DNA of 64,000 nt from Acarospora socialis. Its lineage: Eukaryota > Ascomycota > Lecanoromycetes > Acarosporales > Acarosporaceae. Shown here piece by piece: positions 44,695 to 55,886 of the stretch; position 1 is the stretch's first letter, and every line of letters begins with the position of its first letter. The position numbers and the translations under genes were made by a program. The notes under the pieces are model-generated. The model was not told where the DNA came from, searched no databases, and saw nothing but the letters and a program-made list of their open reading frames with translations. The stretch lies in NCBI GenBank assembly GCA_025617375.2, contig JAMYGW020000001.1, forward strand, positions 2,790,001 to 2,854,000. Direction: 5' to 3'.

Positions 44695-47600
44695 TTACCA
44701 TCGTCGAAGTAAATCTGTCTGCAGAGCATCGTCGACCCTGGGTAGATTACGGACGGCCTCCATCGTCCTTGGGGCGATTCTGGTGATTTGCTCCGACTCT
44801 GAAGCATTGTCGAGAGATGATAATTTGCCGGATTCGGCGGCCTGGATGTCTAATATCGCGGCCGCAAGGTAAACGAACGTCGGGTACCGTGGAGAGAGGA
44901 GCCAAGGCTGAATCTTGTTGGCGAGCGCGCTTCTCGCGACAGCCTTGCTCAAGCCTTGTTGTCGCCGTTGGGACGGCCAGCCTCTCCATCCGTCCATGAG
45001 CTTCTCTTCACAGAGCTGGAACGCTTCCAAAATCCGGCCGTTTCGCACAAGTAACTGCACGTACAGGTTCCAATTCCTGGAATCCAAGCCGTAGCCATCT
45101 GATTGAAGCTCTGCTATAATCCGCGCGATACCCTCCAGGTCACGCTGCGCGCCTAAAGCCTTCATGAGGTACATGAGGGGCGTGGCAAGACGGAAGCGTT
45201 GTGAAGGTAGAACCCAGCCTGGTTTCAAAGGATCGGTAGCGTCCAGGCGCTTCGATACTCTTTCAGTCGACGACCTTGCTAGATCCCAGCATTTGTAGAC
45301 CTCACTGTACTGTTGTTGACGAAAATGTGAGACCATGAGCGCGCTTAACAACTTGATCGTAGGCGTGACTTTCGCTTTTAGCTTGCGTTCATCGGCGGTT
45401 TCTAGATACCTCTTGTACAGCTGCTGGACTTTCTCGAAGAGCCCTTGTTGCCCGTAGATGAATATCAGGAACTCGAAGGGTGCTGCGAGATACGCGTCGT
45501 CCAATGGTTCCCTGCTAATACCTCGTACGGGTTCTCTTGAGGCAAGATCCATAGGGTCAAGGCTAGTCAACGTTTCTTCAAGAAGGTCCTCCGTTTGCGT
45601 GAACTCTCGAATAGCCTCTGTTACAGCGAACTGCCCAGTAACAGTACTCTCAGCGCTTACGCTTGCCTTGAGAAGCGGGATCTGAGTGCTCAGGGTAGGT
45701 CGGATATTTCTATTGAGCATGCGTTTGTAGACCCTGAAGACCTTCCATGACTCGTTGGTGCTGACGAAACCACCCATAACAATAGCGTAGTGGAAAGCAG
45801 TCGGTGTGATTCCATCGCGTGGCATAACCACTCTCAATATTTTATACGCTGCATCGGTCTCTTTAAGAACAGCTAGACTCTGCATCAGTGCGGCATATGT
45901 CATGCCATCCAGAGGCACACCGGCTTCTTGCATACGCCGGTGTATGCGCGTTACGGAATCAATATTCCGTCGTAACGAATGTGCATTCAATAGATAATTC
46001 CACATTCTTGTTCGAGGACCTGAAAATTCCATGGATAAAGCTGCTTCAGCGATACGCTCAGCTTCGTCCAATTCATCGTTATTGATGCACGCAAGAACGA
46101 GACTGTCAGTTGCAGCCAAAGACCTCTTAGCGCCACCAGATGCCGTTTTTTTAAGGAGCTCATACAAGACAGTAGCGTCTCCCATCCTGGCACACAGATT
46201 GAACAATATCGTGTATGTATACTCGTCGGCTTCGAGATTAGTACTCTGCAGGTCGTTGAAGCATCGGAAAGCACCATCAACATCGCTGACTCTGGCATAA
46301 ACGCTGATCAAGATATTCCAACATTGTAGATCAGGGTTGATCCCAAATTGCTCAGACACCCTCCTGAATTGCCGAGCGGTCTCGTCGACCTCCGCACGCC
46401 TTGCATGAACGAGCAGGAGGGGTCTCAAGAGTGTAACGTCCTTCGGTACCCCATGCTGCGAGACGAATCTATCGAAGAGTTTATGCACGGAGTCTGCATC
46501 GCCCAGGCTTGCCAGTTTTCCTATGGTCGCTTTGTAGGCATAACGATCGAGGCCCCCGTGGGCCGCAAATAAATCGTCAACTACCAAACGAATATCGTCG
46601 AGACTGGCCAACCTGCAAAAGAGGGCCAGTAGTCTATAAAGGAGCTTCGAATTTAGCATATAACCTTCCCACTGACGATAGTCCCGATATACACTACTAG
46701 CGATGTCCCCTCTATTGAGATTGAGAAGCCTGTGCAATGCATTCTCGAAGTCGCGTTGTCCCAGGAGCCCGAACTGTTCAAGTCTATCAAACAGTCGGTG
46801 AACATTTGTTTTGGTGATATGTGTACTTTTGAACTCGAGTGCTCGGAACATCACAGTCTCAACGAATTGATTGAATAGGCCAAGATCATCCGCAGTGTGA
46901 GTGAGTCGGTCCATCTCCGCCTCCCCCTGGGTAATATCTGCCAGCGATAATGCCATTTCTATCAGGTAGGGTAAGGTGTCAACTTGTTCCCACACTCCTT
47001 CTTGCGTGGCAGACTGATATGGACGTTGCCGAAAATCATGCCAGACTCGGGAGGCAAGCTCCCACTCTTTCCGGGCAAGAGCACTTGCAAGTAGTGTACC
47101 ACTTCCTATGTCACCTGCAACCTTCGATAACGCTGCTTGGTGTGTCTCAACAGCTTTGTTGAGGTTTGACAACGTCAGCCACGCCTGGATTGCGATGCGG
47201 TACTGACGTGGTTCCCAATCCTGGGTATAGAACCGACTCAAGAGTTCTATTGTGCGCTCAGCATCGACTGGTCGTTCGGAAGTCGACAGATAATCGAGCA
47301 GTAGCTCAACTTGATAGGTCAAGGGTTCCTCCCCTTCTGTGTCCGCTAGCACCTGAAAGCTTCGCCAGGCAGCTTCATACTCTTTCCTCTTGCTTGATTG
47401 TAAGATATCGTCTAAGCTTCGGTTATATTCCTCCTCAGGGTCACCTTCCTGCAGCCCTTTGTCAACCTCTGCAAGCCCCGCAGAAATCTGATCGCCGAGT
47501 AGATCATTTTTCTGTTCCGATACATCCTCACTTTCAGTGGCGCGAGACATGTATGGCCGAATGCCGTTCTTATGCCGTTGCCTACGCCACCTCCCTTGAA

Positions 47601-47922
47601 AGTTGTACGAAGAAAGTCGGCGAATGAGAGCCAGAGTTTGCGCGGGGTATAGGAATTCGAATAAAGAACCCTCGACTTCGCTACCGAGAGTATCACGGCG
47701 GCCGATGGCCTTTCCAGGTGGATACGCACCATCCACTGGCAATGGAAGTTGTAGCAAAGACATCCACCATGAAGGCAGATCTATGTCACCGGCTCCGTGA
47801 CACCAGAATGATGAATGAAGGAGTCGCCGACTTCGCGTTGACGTCCTTGGTGCGCGCATCAGACGTCTTCCTCCAGTCTCGAGACATCCTACCGCCCTCT
47901 CTAGCATGTGCTGCCCAGACAC
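44695..47922 (-). CDS. Mitochondrial pentatricopeptide-repeat protein (Cya5-like)
   Basis: This is an intronless frame of 1075 residues. The N-terminus (MLERAVGCLETGGRR...LLHSSFW) is basic, free of acids and rich in Arg, as in a mitochondrial presequence; the Met at 47907 (MLERAV) may be the true start. The middle and C-terminal parts hold many PPR units of about 35 residues, for example NILISVYARVSDVDGAFRCF, YTILFNLCARMGDATVLYEL, TYAALMQSLAVLKETDAAYK and FHYAIVMGGFVSTNESWKVF. Fungal PPR proteins of this size (Neurospora CYA-5, yeast Pet309 type) are needed to stabilise or translate a mitochondrial mRNA such as cox1. The Cya5 assignment rests on N-terminal resemblance from memory and is moderate. 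It shares a 398-bp divergent promoter with SRP68. Confidence 0.85.
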   Translation of the reverse strand: MSGQHMLERAVGCLETGGRRLMRAPRTSTRSRRLLHSSFWCHGAGDIDLPSWWMSLLQLPLPVDGAYPPGKAIGRRDTLGSEVEGSLFEFLYPAQTLALIRRLSSYNFQGRWRRQRHKNGIRPYMSRATESEDVSEQKNDLLGDQISAGLAEVDKGLQEGDPEEEYNRSLDDILQSSKRKEYEAAWRSFQVLADTEGEEPLTYQVELLLDYLSTSERPVDAERTIELLSRFYTQDWEPRQYRIAIQAWLTLSNLNKAVETHQAALSKVAGDIGSGTLLASALARKEWELASRVWHDFRQRPYQSATQEGVWEQVDTLPYLIEMALSLADITQGEAEMDRLTHTADDLGLFNQFVETVMFRALEFKSTHITKTNVHRLFDRLEQFGLLGQRDFENALHRLLNLNRGDIASSVYRDYRQWEGYMLNSKLLYRLLALFCRLASLDDIRLVVDDLFAAHGGLDRYAYKATIGKLASLGDADSVHKLFDRFVSQHGVPKDVTLLRPLLLVHARRAEVDETARQFRRVSEQFGINPDLQCWNILISVYARVSDVDGAFRCFNDLQSTNLEADEYTYTILFNLCARMGDATVLYELLKKTASGGAKRSLAATDSLVLACINNDELDEAERIAEAALSMEFSGPRTRMWNYLLNAHSLRRNIDSVTRIHRRMQEAGVPLDGMTYAALMQSLAVLKETDAAYKILRVVMPRDGITPTAFHYAIVMGGFVSTNESWKVFRVYKRMLNRNIRPTLSTQIPLLKASVSAESTVTGQFAVTEAIREFTQTEDLLEETLTSLDPMDLASREPVRGISREPLDDAYLAAPFEFLIFIYGQQGLFEKVQQLYKRYLETADERKLKAKVTPTIKLLSALMVSHFRQQQYSEVYKCWDLARSSTERVSKRLDATDPLKPGWVLPSQRFRLATPLMYLMKALGAQRDLEGIARIIAELQSDGYGLDSRNWNLYVQLLVRNGRILEAFQLCEEKLMDGWRGWPSQRRQQGLSKAVARSALANKIQPWLLSPRYPTFVYLAAAILDIQAAESGKLSSLDNASESEQITRIAPRTMEAVRNLPRVDDALQTDLLRRW

Positions 47923-48320
47923 GCTCTCACAGTGCTATATCGGCCAGTCCTACATCAGCTGCTATTTGCCTTTGACGTTCCTCTCGAATTGCCGATGAGA
48001 CGCGCTTTTCAAGCGGACGATGCTCGCTCCCTGTGCGAAGCAGTACTGGGATAGCGTTAGGTACTCTTATTGAAGCAGTCAAACCTCACTGTTACCAGAG
48101 CAGTGGCGGAACTCTAGGAGACCTTTAGCTAATATAATCATCAAATGAGGCGACTTTTGATCGACACTAACCCCAAGAGGTAAGCTTCAACGATGCACTC
48201 TCGGTTCTTGCTTACCTCATCATCGACATCTACCTAACTTCACCTCCGTGTAGTAGCAGTAACGATTGGAACAGTTGCTTGTCCTTTCTTCCAACTAGAT
48301 CAAGCTTTCCACTCTCCGCC
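47923..48320. promoter_or_regulatory. Divergent promoter, PPR protein / SRP68
   Basis: These 398 bases lie between two start codons pointing apart. No TATA box stands out; a bidirectional promoter is inferred from layout alone. Confidence 0.5.
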
Positions 48321-50316
48321 ATGGACATTACCAACTTCATTGTCTCGTGTAGGAACGGTGCTCTCCTTCTGGGCGACTACGGTGTGTATCTGGCACAGCT
48401 CTCACGGCGCATCCTTACGGTTCGAAGGAAGCTTGGGCGTACATCTCCGAAAGGTCGGAAGTATACCTCCAAGGCGCCTGTGACAGCAGACGATGTTGCC
48501 AGCAATCAGGAGTATATGTCATCGGAATGACTTGATTTCGAATCTTGCTTACGTATATAGGTTCGCGTATTTACTGTTACTTACCGCCGAACGAGCATGG
48601 GCACAGGGCATGCACATGAGAGCGACACACTCCGCTGAAACCCCCGGAAAGCCCCTCGGTGGCCCAGCACGGCGCCATATCATCTCCCGGTTCAGGAAAG
48701 CATCAAATTATGCCAACGAGCTTGTCCGGCTTCTCCAAGATGAGTCCGTCAAAACGGTTGGTGCGCAACAAGTGCTGGAGGCCAGAGCCTACTCCGCAGC
48801 CATTGCTGGGTCGGTGGAGCTTGAGAAGCGACGTTGGGAACAATCTCTCACACATTACGCTGAGGCTCGTATCCTATATACTGCCCTGTCAACGTCCACC
48901 AAGAACGATGTCTTTAAAGACCTTTTGAACAATGCTATAGATCCGAGTATTCAGTATGCTGCTTATCAGTCACGACTGCCCAGAACGCTTGGGGTGCTCA
49001 CTCTTGCAAGACGATATTTTCCTCGCGCAGATGCAAAATTGGTAACTGAGGTGGAAAGCCTGGATCCAGACGTGCTGAATGAAAGGACGTCGGATGCTAC
49101 CGAATTCCTTGGAAAGGAACACGATAACGTACCAAGGACAGTTACCTGGAGATCGCGGACAGTAGACATCGAGGATTCGTCAATTGCCCAAGCGCTTTTT
49201 TCCGTAGGCGCCGCAAAAGAACATCTGTCAAGGTATTTCAGGCAGCCTTCAAACAGGCAGCTGTCGGCGAAGGAAAAGGCGGCCGTTTACGATGCCGTTC
49301 TTATTCCCAGTCAAGACGCTGTCGATGCCACTAAATCGGCAATTGACCAGTTAGCCGGTGAAGGGTTAGGACCTGGCGATAAACGGATGCAAGCGTTGCA
49401 AATCACCAGAACAGCAGTCAACTACGCTTTGGTTGAGTGGAGGGTTGGAAGGAATCGGGTTTTGTGCGGGGAGAAGGATGGCGCTTTACTCGAAGCTGGG
49501 CCGGTCCTAAAGCCAAAGAAATCAAGAAAGGTTGGAACTGAATGGATACCAAGGCAGGAAGGGAGAGCAAGAAAGCTGGCCAGGTTAACAGAACATGTAG
49601 CGCTCTACGACGCTACGCTCCAGAGTCTGGATTCTGTCAGAGACTTACCGGGAGTGGCCGCCGATGAGGTGTTCATGGCAGAGCTGAAAGCGAAGCGCGC
49701 TTATTTTCAAGCTTTAAAGTAAGATACTCTGCTCCGCTTGAGGTATCTGCGCTCACCACCATGACCACACAGGTGTCTGTCGGTCGCTCGCGCACATTCT
49801 TTGTTCTCCAACCACAAGGCCGCCCTTGCCCTCCTCGCTCGTGCATTGGACATCTTTGCCCAACGTGACTTGGCCGAATCCCTGGCAACTTCTTCCGCAA
49901 TGCATGACCCGCCACGGTCAGAAGTCTCTCGTGAGCAAGCCCGATGGTTGCAACAGTTGCTGGACGGTCTCGTGTCGCAACATCGTGGCTTGGTCGAACT
50001 CAACGAGGGCAATTCCGTCAAGTCTACTTCCGCTGGGGGAAACCAGACCGGCCACGGGGCACCGCTGATCGAGAGACTTGACGATTATCCGGGGACGGGC
50101 GTCGATCTGACTCACCTGGTAACCTACCCACCGAGACTGGAAGCCATACCGGTGAAGCCTCTTTTCTTCGATATCGCCTGGAACTACATCCAGTACCCCG
50201 GACGTGGCGTGCAAGCACCTCCGAATGGGGAGAGGACGACGATGGATGGGGACAAGGGCAAGGCCGAGGAGAAGAAAGAAGCGAAAAGAGGATGGTTCGG
50301 GTTTGGGCGCTCGTGA
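48321..50316 (+). CDS. srp68: Signal recognition particle subunit SRP68
   Basis: SRP68 forms a heterodimer with SRP72 on 7SL RNA and is needed for ribosome-stalled targeting of secretory proteins to the ER. There are three exons: 48321-48511, 48561-49718 and 49773-50316, 630 residues. The start MDITNFIVSCRNGALLLGDY leads into the RNA-binding N-domain (RRILTVRRKLGR, FAYLLLLTAERAWAQGMHMR, ARRHIISRFRKASNYANELV). A TPR-like middle follows (ARAYSAAIAGSVELEKRRWE). The C-terminal part (DYPGTGVDLTHLVTYPPRLE, KPLFFDIAWNYIQYPGRG) is the SRP72-binding segment. The end KRGWFGFGRS is a common fungal ending. Both introns split codons cleanly and restore family sequence. Confidence 0.94.
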
Positions 50317-50629
50317 GCGAAGTCGAGGGGGTAGTCACAGCTCGAACACCGTGGCGGGTCCGCAGGTCCGGTTGGGCATCCAGACCGAAGAGAAAGGGCT
50401 CTGGGCTTCGACTCTACTCAGGCAAGATTACTCTGGTAGGTAGACTATCTACCTTACTTCGACATGGCCGCCGTATGATGGTTGATGGCAAAGAATGGCA
50501 GCGGTCCACGCCTACTCATGAGCCATTACCATCGATGCCGTTAAGTTGTTATTGTGCTAGACATCAACACGGACAGATAATATATTCGTAGGTACCGTAA
50601 GGTGTATATCAGAAGCAACCCACTCGGTA

Positions 50630-50656
50630 CAAGGCGAGGGTCATAAATCTTCGCTC
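50630..50656 (+). repeat. Left terminal inverted repeat
   Basis: The 27 bases begin CAAGGCGAGGGTCAT and form a perfect inverted match to the right repeat. They are preceded by the target TA. Confidence 0.93.
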
Positions 50657-50885
50657 ACCCCACACCACTAAGCGAAACAACCTGTGTTAACAGCCCTATT
50701 AATTTGTATGTAGATCAACCACAAACAGTAGAAACAAGTCAATTGAATTATATGTAATTATTTAGGCCCTATACTACATGACTGTCCAAAATTTAGAACT
50801 AAATAAGTAATTAGAACTCAGTAGCTAGCCCCCGACGCTTCCTGACCTGCTTCAGTCACTGTGACATGTTGTCAATATATTTCCT

Positions 50886-51894
50886 TCAGTCCTTAGGCTC
50901 CAGACGGTCCCATTCTTCCTGAATAGCCTGAATTAGCTCGCTGTGAGTCCGAGGAGGTCGTTGTCGATTCCGTATACGTGATTTGAGGATCCTCCACACA
51001 TTTTCTATAGGTGACAAGTCAGGGGAACTCGCTGGCCAATCAAATATGCATATTTCAAGCTCTTTCTTCACCCATGCAAGGTCTCCTGACTTCCTCGTGC
51101 CATGAATGGACACATTATCCTTCTGAAAGAGCCCATCATCATCCCAGAAGTCCCAATTGAGCTGGCCAGCGAATGCTGGGCCAACAACAGGCTTGAGGAT
51201 CTGATCCACGTAGTCCTGCTTATTGACCCCCCCCCTCTTGCCATGTCCTTCCAGAAACACCAATGGAGACTTCCAGTTATACCCTATTGCCCCCCACACC
51301 GAAATTGACTTCATATTTGAGCGGAATGCTGTCTGACAGCATGCTGGATGGTAGCGTTCATCCTTCGTTCGAATAACCCACTTTGTAGCCCCCTTTTCCA
51401 TGTCAAAACTGCACTCATCCAACCACATCATTTGCTGCCAGAAGTCGAGTCCTTTCCTACCATAAATTCTAGCATAATACCTCCGAATCCAGCGGTTTTC
51501 GTTCGAGATGAAGGGCTTACGGCATGCCTTGCACTTATAATAACCCTCCTTTGCACATGCCCGCTTTATCGTCTTTGCCCCGACGTCGAATCCAGCCAAT
51601 TGACCTAGCTCTTTCCATTTTAGCCAGCGGCCATCATAGTGCCTCGTTGCCGTCCAAATTAGATGTCTGCGGTCTCGTTTGCTGAGTTTAGAAGGCTGTC
51701 CAGTCCGTAGTTTGTGAGGCCGTCGATCACGGCCACTGGCTAGCCAACTCCGTATGGTGCTATAAGGCACCCCATAACGTCGTGCTGCCGCTCAAATTGA
51801 TAGGAAACCTTCCTCGATTAGGCCTTTAATTCTAGCCTTCGTCGGGGTCTCCCATTCACCCGTTTCGTTATGTCTAGTGGGTATAAAAGACATT
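50886..51894 (-). pseudogene. Tc1/mariner transposase with a single TGA stop
   Basis: Read from the ATG at 51894 the frame is 336 codons with one TGA at 51792-51794 (context FLSI-stop-AAARRYGV), which may stand for Arg (CGA) or Trp (TGG). The N-terminal helix-turn-helix region is present (ARIKGLIEEG, AARRYGVPYSTIRSW), then the catalytic motifs WLDECSF, KDNVSIHG and SPDLSPIENVW. The spacing from the second Asp to the Glu is 37 residues, so DD37E rather than the DD34E of Tc1 or DD34D of mariner. A short product starting at the Met at 51770 would lack part of the DNA-binding domain. Confidence 0.88.
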
Positions 51895-51929
51895 GATTGA
51901 TATATATTTACATGTGAAACTAGCTAAGC

Positions 51930-51956
51930 GAGCGAAGATTTATGACCCTCGCCTTG
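51930..51956 (-). repeat. Right terminal inverted repeat
   Basis: The 27 bases end ATGACCCTCGCCTTG and are the perfect reverse complement of the left repeat. They are followed by the target TA. Confidence 0.93.
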
Positions 51957-52076
51957 TACCTTACCAGGCTAGGTAGGTCAGGAGGTGGTGACTTGTCCCT
52001 GAATACGGTAATTATTCCCATGCAAGATTAACTTACCATTTATAGAAGACTTTCGTACCTGAGAGGATGGAATCTG

Positions 52077-52101
52077 GAGGATGAGGATGAGGATGAGGAT
52101 G
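52077..52101 (+). repeat. Hexanucleotide microsatellite (GAGGAT)4
   Basis: Four units of GAGGAT lie in the Erg5 upstream region, about 530 bases before the start codon. Useful as a length marker; no function inferred. Confidence 0.8.
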
Positions 52102-52627
52102 TGGTAATCAGAAGTTATGATTGGTTGATGGGTCAGATTCCGAGGGGTAGGCTTTAAACTTTAATTAAACGTGATCTGCCAAGACGGAGGGAAAGTGCGC
52201 CGAGCGTTCAATATTCAAGGATGATAAGTTAGATGAAATAACGTTAACTATGAAAAATTGAAAGGGGGATTTAATAATCAATAGGTAATCAGTACCTAGA
52301 AAGGTAACAGGTACTATGTACAGTTACCTAGTAATAATGAATTTGAATTGTGCACAAGAACAAAGATACCTTACTGTGTAGCCTCCACTCGTTTGTTACT
52401 GTCATCACCATCAACAGCATTTTAATTCATGAAAATCATGACGAGGTGACGGCGCCTGCCATGACGTCCTCGTATTCCTTCTCCTGTTAGAGCCCCCATT
52501 GTCTTGGACATTGATCGTATATACCCTTCAGCAACAAACGGTCACTATCCGCAGGGGCACTTGGCCAGTCACCTAAAAACGCTCGCTACCACATTCATCT
52601 TGCTTTCTCCATCGACAGGCACTTTCA
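52102..52627. other. Erg5 upstream region
   Basis: This is about 0.5 kb, AT-rich at first and then mixed. Words such as GGTACT and ACCTAG recur around 52290-52335. There is no gene. It presumably holds the Erg5 promoter; I could not pick out a sterol-response element with confidence. Confidence 0.45.
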
Positions 52628-54412
52628 ATGGCGGCGCACATGGCGAATGGCACTTTCGTCTCCCCGGTCGCCGACGCTCTCTACGCCGCCACGTTCGAAC
52701 CCAACACTGGAGGTCTGTTAAATCAATTGTACAATGGCCTGAATGGCTGGAGCGTCACCATCACACTCTTTTTGCTCTTGGTGGCCTACGATCAGTGTCA
52801 GTGGCGCCAATTGCTCCCACGGCCTGCGGGCCCACCACGACGTTAGCTGATTGGACATAGTCAAATATGTCTGGAATAAGGGCTCGATCGCGGGACCGTC
52901 GTGGAAGATCCCCTTCATGGGGCCGTTCCTCCAGTCCGTAAACCCGAAGATGGACGAGTATAAGTCGAAGTGGGCGAGTGGCGATTTGAGCTGTGTGTCG
53001 GTCTTTCATAAGTACGTCAACCGGTTCTGTTCTGATGGGGGTGATTCGGTCATTGACGGGCTGTTGGATTAGGTTCGTGGTCATTGCGGCCTCGCGTGAC
53101 ATGACACGGAAGGTCCTGAACTCCCCAGCGTACGTCAAACCATGCGTCGTGGACGTTGCTCAGAAGTTACTGCGGCCGACCAATTGGGTGTTTCTGGACG
53201 GCAAGGCGCATGTCGAGTACCGGAAAGGTCTGAATGGCCTCTTCACCCGTCAAGCGCTCGAGCTGTATCTGCCCGGGCAAGAAGCGGTCTACCGCAAATA
53301 CTTCGACCGGTTCGTGGAGATTTCCCAGGAGGAGAATCGCGGGAAACCGGTGCCATTCATGCCTCACTTCCGAGAGCTCATGTGCGCCGTCTCATGCCGC
53401 ACTTTCGTGGGTCATTATATGTCGGAGAAGGCGGTCAAGAAGATCGCCCACGACTATTACAACATCACGGCTGCACTCGAACTCGTCAACTTTCCCATCA
53501 TCATCCCCTTCACGAAGACCTGGTACGGCAAGAAGGCGGCTGACATGGTGTTGGATGAGTTCGCCAAATGCGCAGCGAAGAGTAAGGTCCGGATGGCTGC
53601 AGGAGGTAGTATCACCTGCATCATGGACGGTTGGATCAAGTCCATGCAAGACTCGGAGAGGTACCGCCGCAAGGTCGCCGCAGGGGTGAAGGTCGAGGAG
53701 TCCGAAAAGCCGACAACACTGCTCCGAGACTTTTCAGACTTCGAGATCTCTCAAACCATATTCACCTTTCTATTCGCCTCCCAAGACGCTACGAGTAGCG
53801 CCGCCACGTGGTTGTTTCAGCTCATGGCAGATCGGCCCGAGATCCTTGCCAAGGTGCGAGAAGAGAACATGGCAGTGAGAAACGGCGATCGTGATCAGGA
53901 GTTCAGTATGGACATCTTAGAGAAGATGACGTATACTCGAGCGGTCGTCAAGGAGACGTTAAGATATCGGCCACCAGTCCTCATGGTGCCGTATATGGTG
54001 AAGAAGAGCTTCCCCATCACGCAAAGCTACACGGTCCCCAAAGGCTCGATGATTGTTCCGACGGTCTACCCGGCACTCCACGACCCAGAGGCGTATCCTC
54101 ACCCGGAGACTTTCGACCCCGATCGATGGATCACCGGTGATGCCGAAAAGGCTGCGAAGAACTGGTTGGTATTTGGCACCGGTCCGCATTACTGCCTCGG
54201 TCAGACGTACGCGCAGCTGAACCTGATGGCCATGATCGGGAAAGCCAGCTTGCACTTGAATTGGGAGCATCATGTTACGCCCCTTTCCGAGAATATCAAA
54301 GTCTTTGCAACCATATTTCCTCAGGTCAGTATATTTCAGTTCAGGTTTATAGGGTTTTCAACATGCTGACTATGACCAGGATGACTGTCCTTTGGTATTT
54401 TCTCGCCGCTGA
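52628..54412 (+). CDS. erg5: Sterol C-22 desaturase Erg5 (CYP61)
   Basis: This cytochrome P450 puts the C22-23 double bond into the ergosterol side chain, in the ER. There are four exons: 52628-52796, 52861-53011, 53073-54324 and 54380-54412, 534 residues. An N-terminal membrane anchor (VTITLFLLLVAYDQ) is followed by IAGPSWKIPFMGPFLQS. The I helix has FLFASQDATSSAATW, the K helix ETLR (about residue 402), and the haem loop FGTGPHYCLGQ (about residue 473), where the His in place of the usual Arg is normal for CYP61. The last exon is only 33 bases and ends DDCPLVFSRR, a conserved Erg5 tail. A second Met five residues in (MANGTF) may be used instead. Confidence 0.95.
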
Positions 54413-55002
54413 AAAGACTCGGCATCTGCGACTAAGGCAATTGGGTTCGACGATGAGTGGCCCTACAGTTGTATTTAGTTTTCTTCTCTGCATAGACTTC
54501 TGTCCTTAGATCACCTCACGTTTCCTGAGCAGCAGCTTATTCCGGCCGTCATTGTTGTTGGGGCTGTGGAAACAAGGCCGGCGTTTTAGACACAGGTGTC
54601 CGCCCACAGAGGCGGGGCGGGGACGTATTAATAGAACGTAATCACCAACACGAGCTTCAAAGCGAGACCTGACCCGCGTACTTTACTCTACATGTATATC
54701 ACACATATAACGATGACCACATCTTCTCACGGTCGTTGAAGGAAACGCGCTTGAAGCCCATGACCTGCGCAGCCTCTCGCTCCTGTATTGGGACGAACGG
54801 GAGACTGGGTGTGGAAACACACCGAGTGCATACAGGGTACCATCCAAGCAGCTCGCTCACAGCCAACGAAAACCTACACGACTTCCCCTATCAAAACCCA
54901 GCATTCCCCAACAACAGCCCTGCCCTGTCCACCATCATCCTCCCTTCCCTTCCCCCTCCCGGCCCACGCACACCTCGTCCACCCTGCCCTCACACACCCA
55001 CC
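54413..55002. other. Convergent intergenic, C-rich
   Basis: These 590 bases lie between Erg5 and the rhodanese gene. The stretch 54930-55030 is strikingly C-rich on the plus strand (CCCTTCCC-like runs), giving Pro-rich chance frames. No gene is seen. Confidence 0.5.
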
Positions 55003-55685
55003 TTACCCCCTCTGCACGTCCCCACCTCTCCCCACCCACTCGACCCAACTCCCCCGATACTCCCCGACCCGCTCATACCCGCCCTGCAGCGCCATGCCCG
55101 CCGCCGCGCTGCTCCGCACGCCCGCCTTGCAGTAAAACACGACTTCCTTGTCTGCCTCCGGCTTCGTGAAACCGAATTGGTCTTCGAACTCGTCGGGCGG
55201 CAGGAAGAGTGCGTCGGGACTCGAGGCGATCGGGATGTTGATGGCGGACGGGATCCGGCCGGTGGAGGCCAATTCTTCGGGCTCGCGGACGTCTTGGTGG
55301 GGTGTTTGGTTAGTTTGGAGGAGGGGGGAGGGGTGAGGGTTGTGTTGGGGGGAAAGGGAAGGGGAAGGGGTGGGAGAGGGTACCGATGAGGATGCGGTCT
55401 TTCGATGGGTTCTTGACTAGTGCTTTGATCTTTTGCGGAGAGGCGTTAGCTGTGTCATCCGATCGTAGGTGGGCTTGGGAGAGAGCGGACTTCGTCGAAG
55501 TTGTAGGTTTTAGAGTTCGATGCCGGTTTCGAGTGCCATCGTATCTGGCTTGAGGGGTTGTGGTTCGGTGTTGTCGGCCGGCTACATGTTGAGATCCGTT
55601 GTGTTAGGTTATATCCGTGTAAGAGTGGGCGAGGTGATTGTAACGCCCTTGTTGAAATTCTAAGGAGAACTCGTCTTGATGCCAT
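55003..55685 (-). CDS. Rhodanese-domain protein, mitochondrial type (Rdl-like)
   Basis: This is a single-domain sulfurtransferase that would move sulfane sulfur from thiosulfate or persulfides to thiophilic acceptors. There are three exons: 55491-55685, 55384-55429 and 55292-55003, 176 residues. The first 50 residues are Arg/Ser-rich and acid-free (MASRRVLLRISTRALQ), a likely mitochondrial presequence. The domain runs YNFDE, RILIDVREPEEL, GRIPSAINIPI, and the active-site loop VVFYCKAGVRSSAA with Cys at about residue 135, then YRGSWVEW. Similar small proteins include yeast Rdl1/Rdl2. Intron 1 (55430-55490) has a weak GTCCGC donor but a good GCTAAC branch site. Confidence 0.88.
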
Positions 55686-55886
55686 GGCTTGCGTTTCGTG
55701 CAGGATGGACGCGCTGAAGGTTTCCCGATATCCCTTTCATATGTAGCTTACATCATGTTTAGGGCAATCGTTCAGTCAGCAATTACTTTCACCGGCGCAA
55801 CAGCCATACATGTAGTTTAACAATGGTGCTTCTATCAACTTTGACGAGTCTTCTTCACTCATACGTGATTGTCGTATCCCCTCTTG

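Larger units (their letters stand above)
50630..51956 (-). mobile_element. Tc1/mariner transposon, 1327 bp, near intact
   Basis: This is a DNA transposon bounded by perfect 27-bp terminal inverted repeats (50630-50656 and 51930-51956) and flanked by TA on both sides (50628-50629 and 51957-51958), the usual Tc1/mariner target duplication. Inside is one transposase gene on the minus strand. The ends being identical argues for a fairly recent insertion. It sits in the 2.3-kb gap between SRP68 and Erg5, and neither gene is disrupted. Confidence 0.93.

Noticed and set aside
54736-55389. Plus-strand 217-codon Pro-rich frame
   Set aside because: Antisense to the rhodanese exon and driven by C-rich sequence; the minus-strand gene has family motifs and sound splicing.
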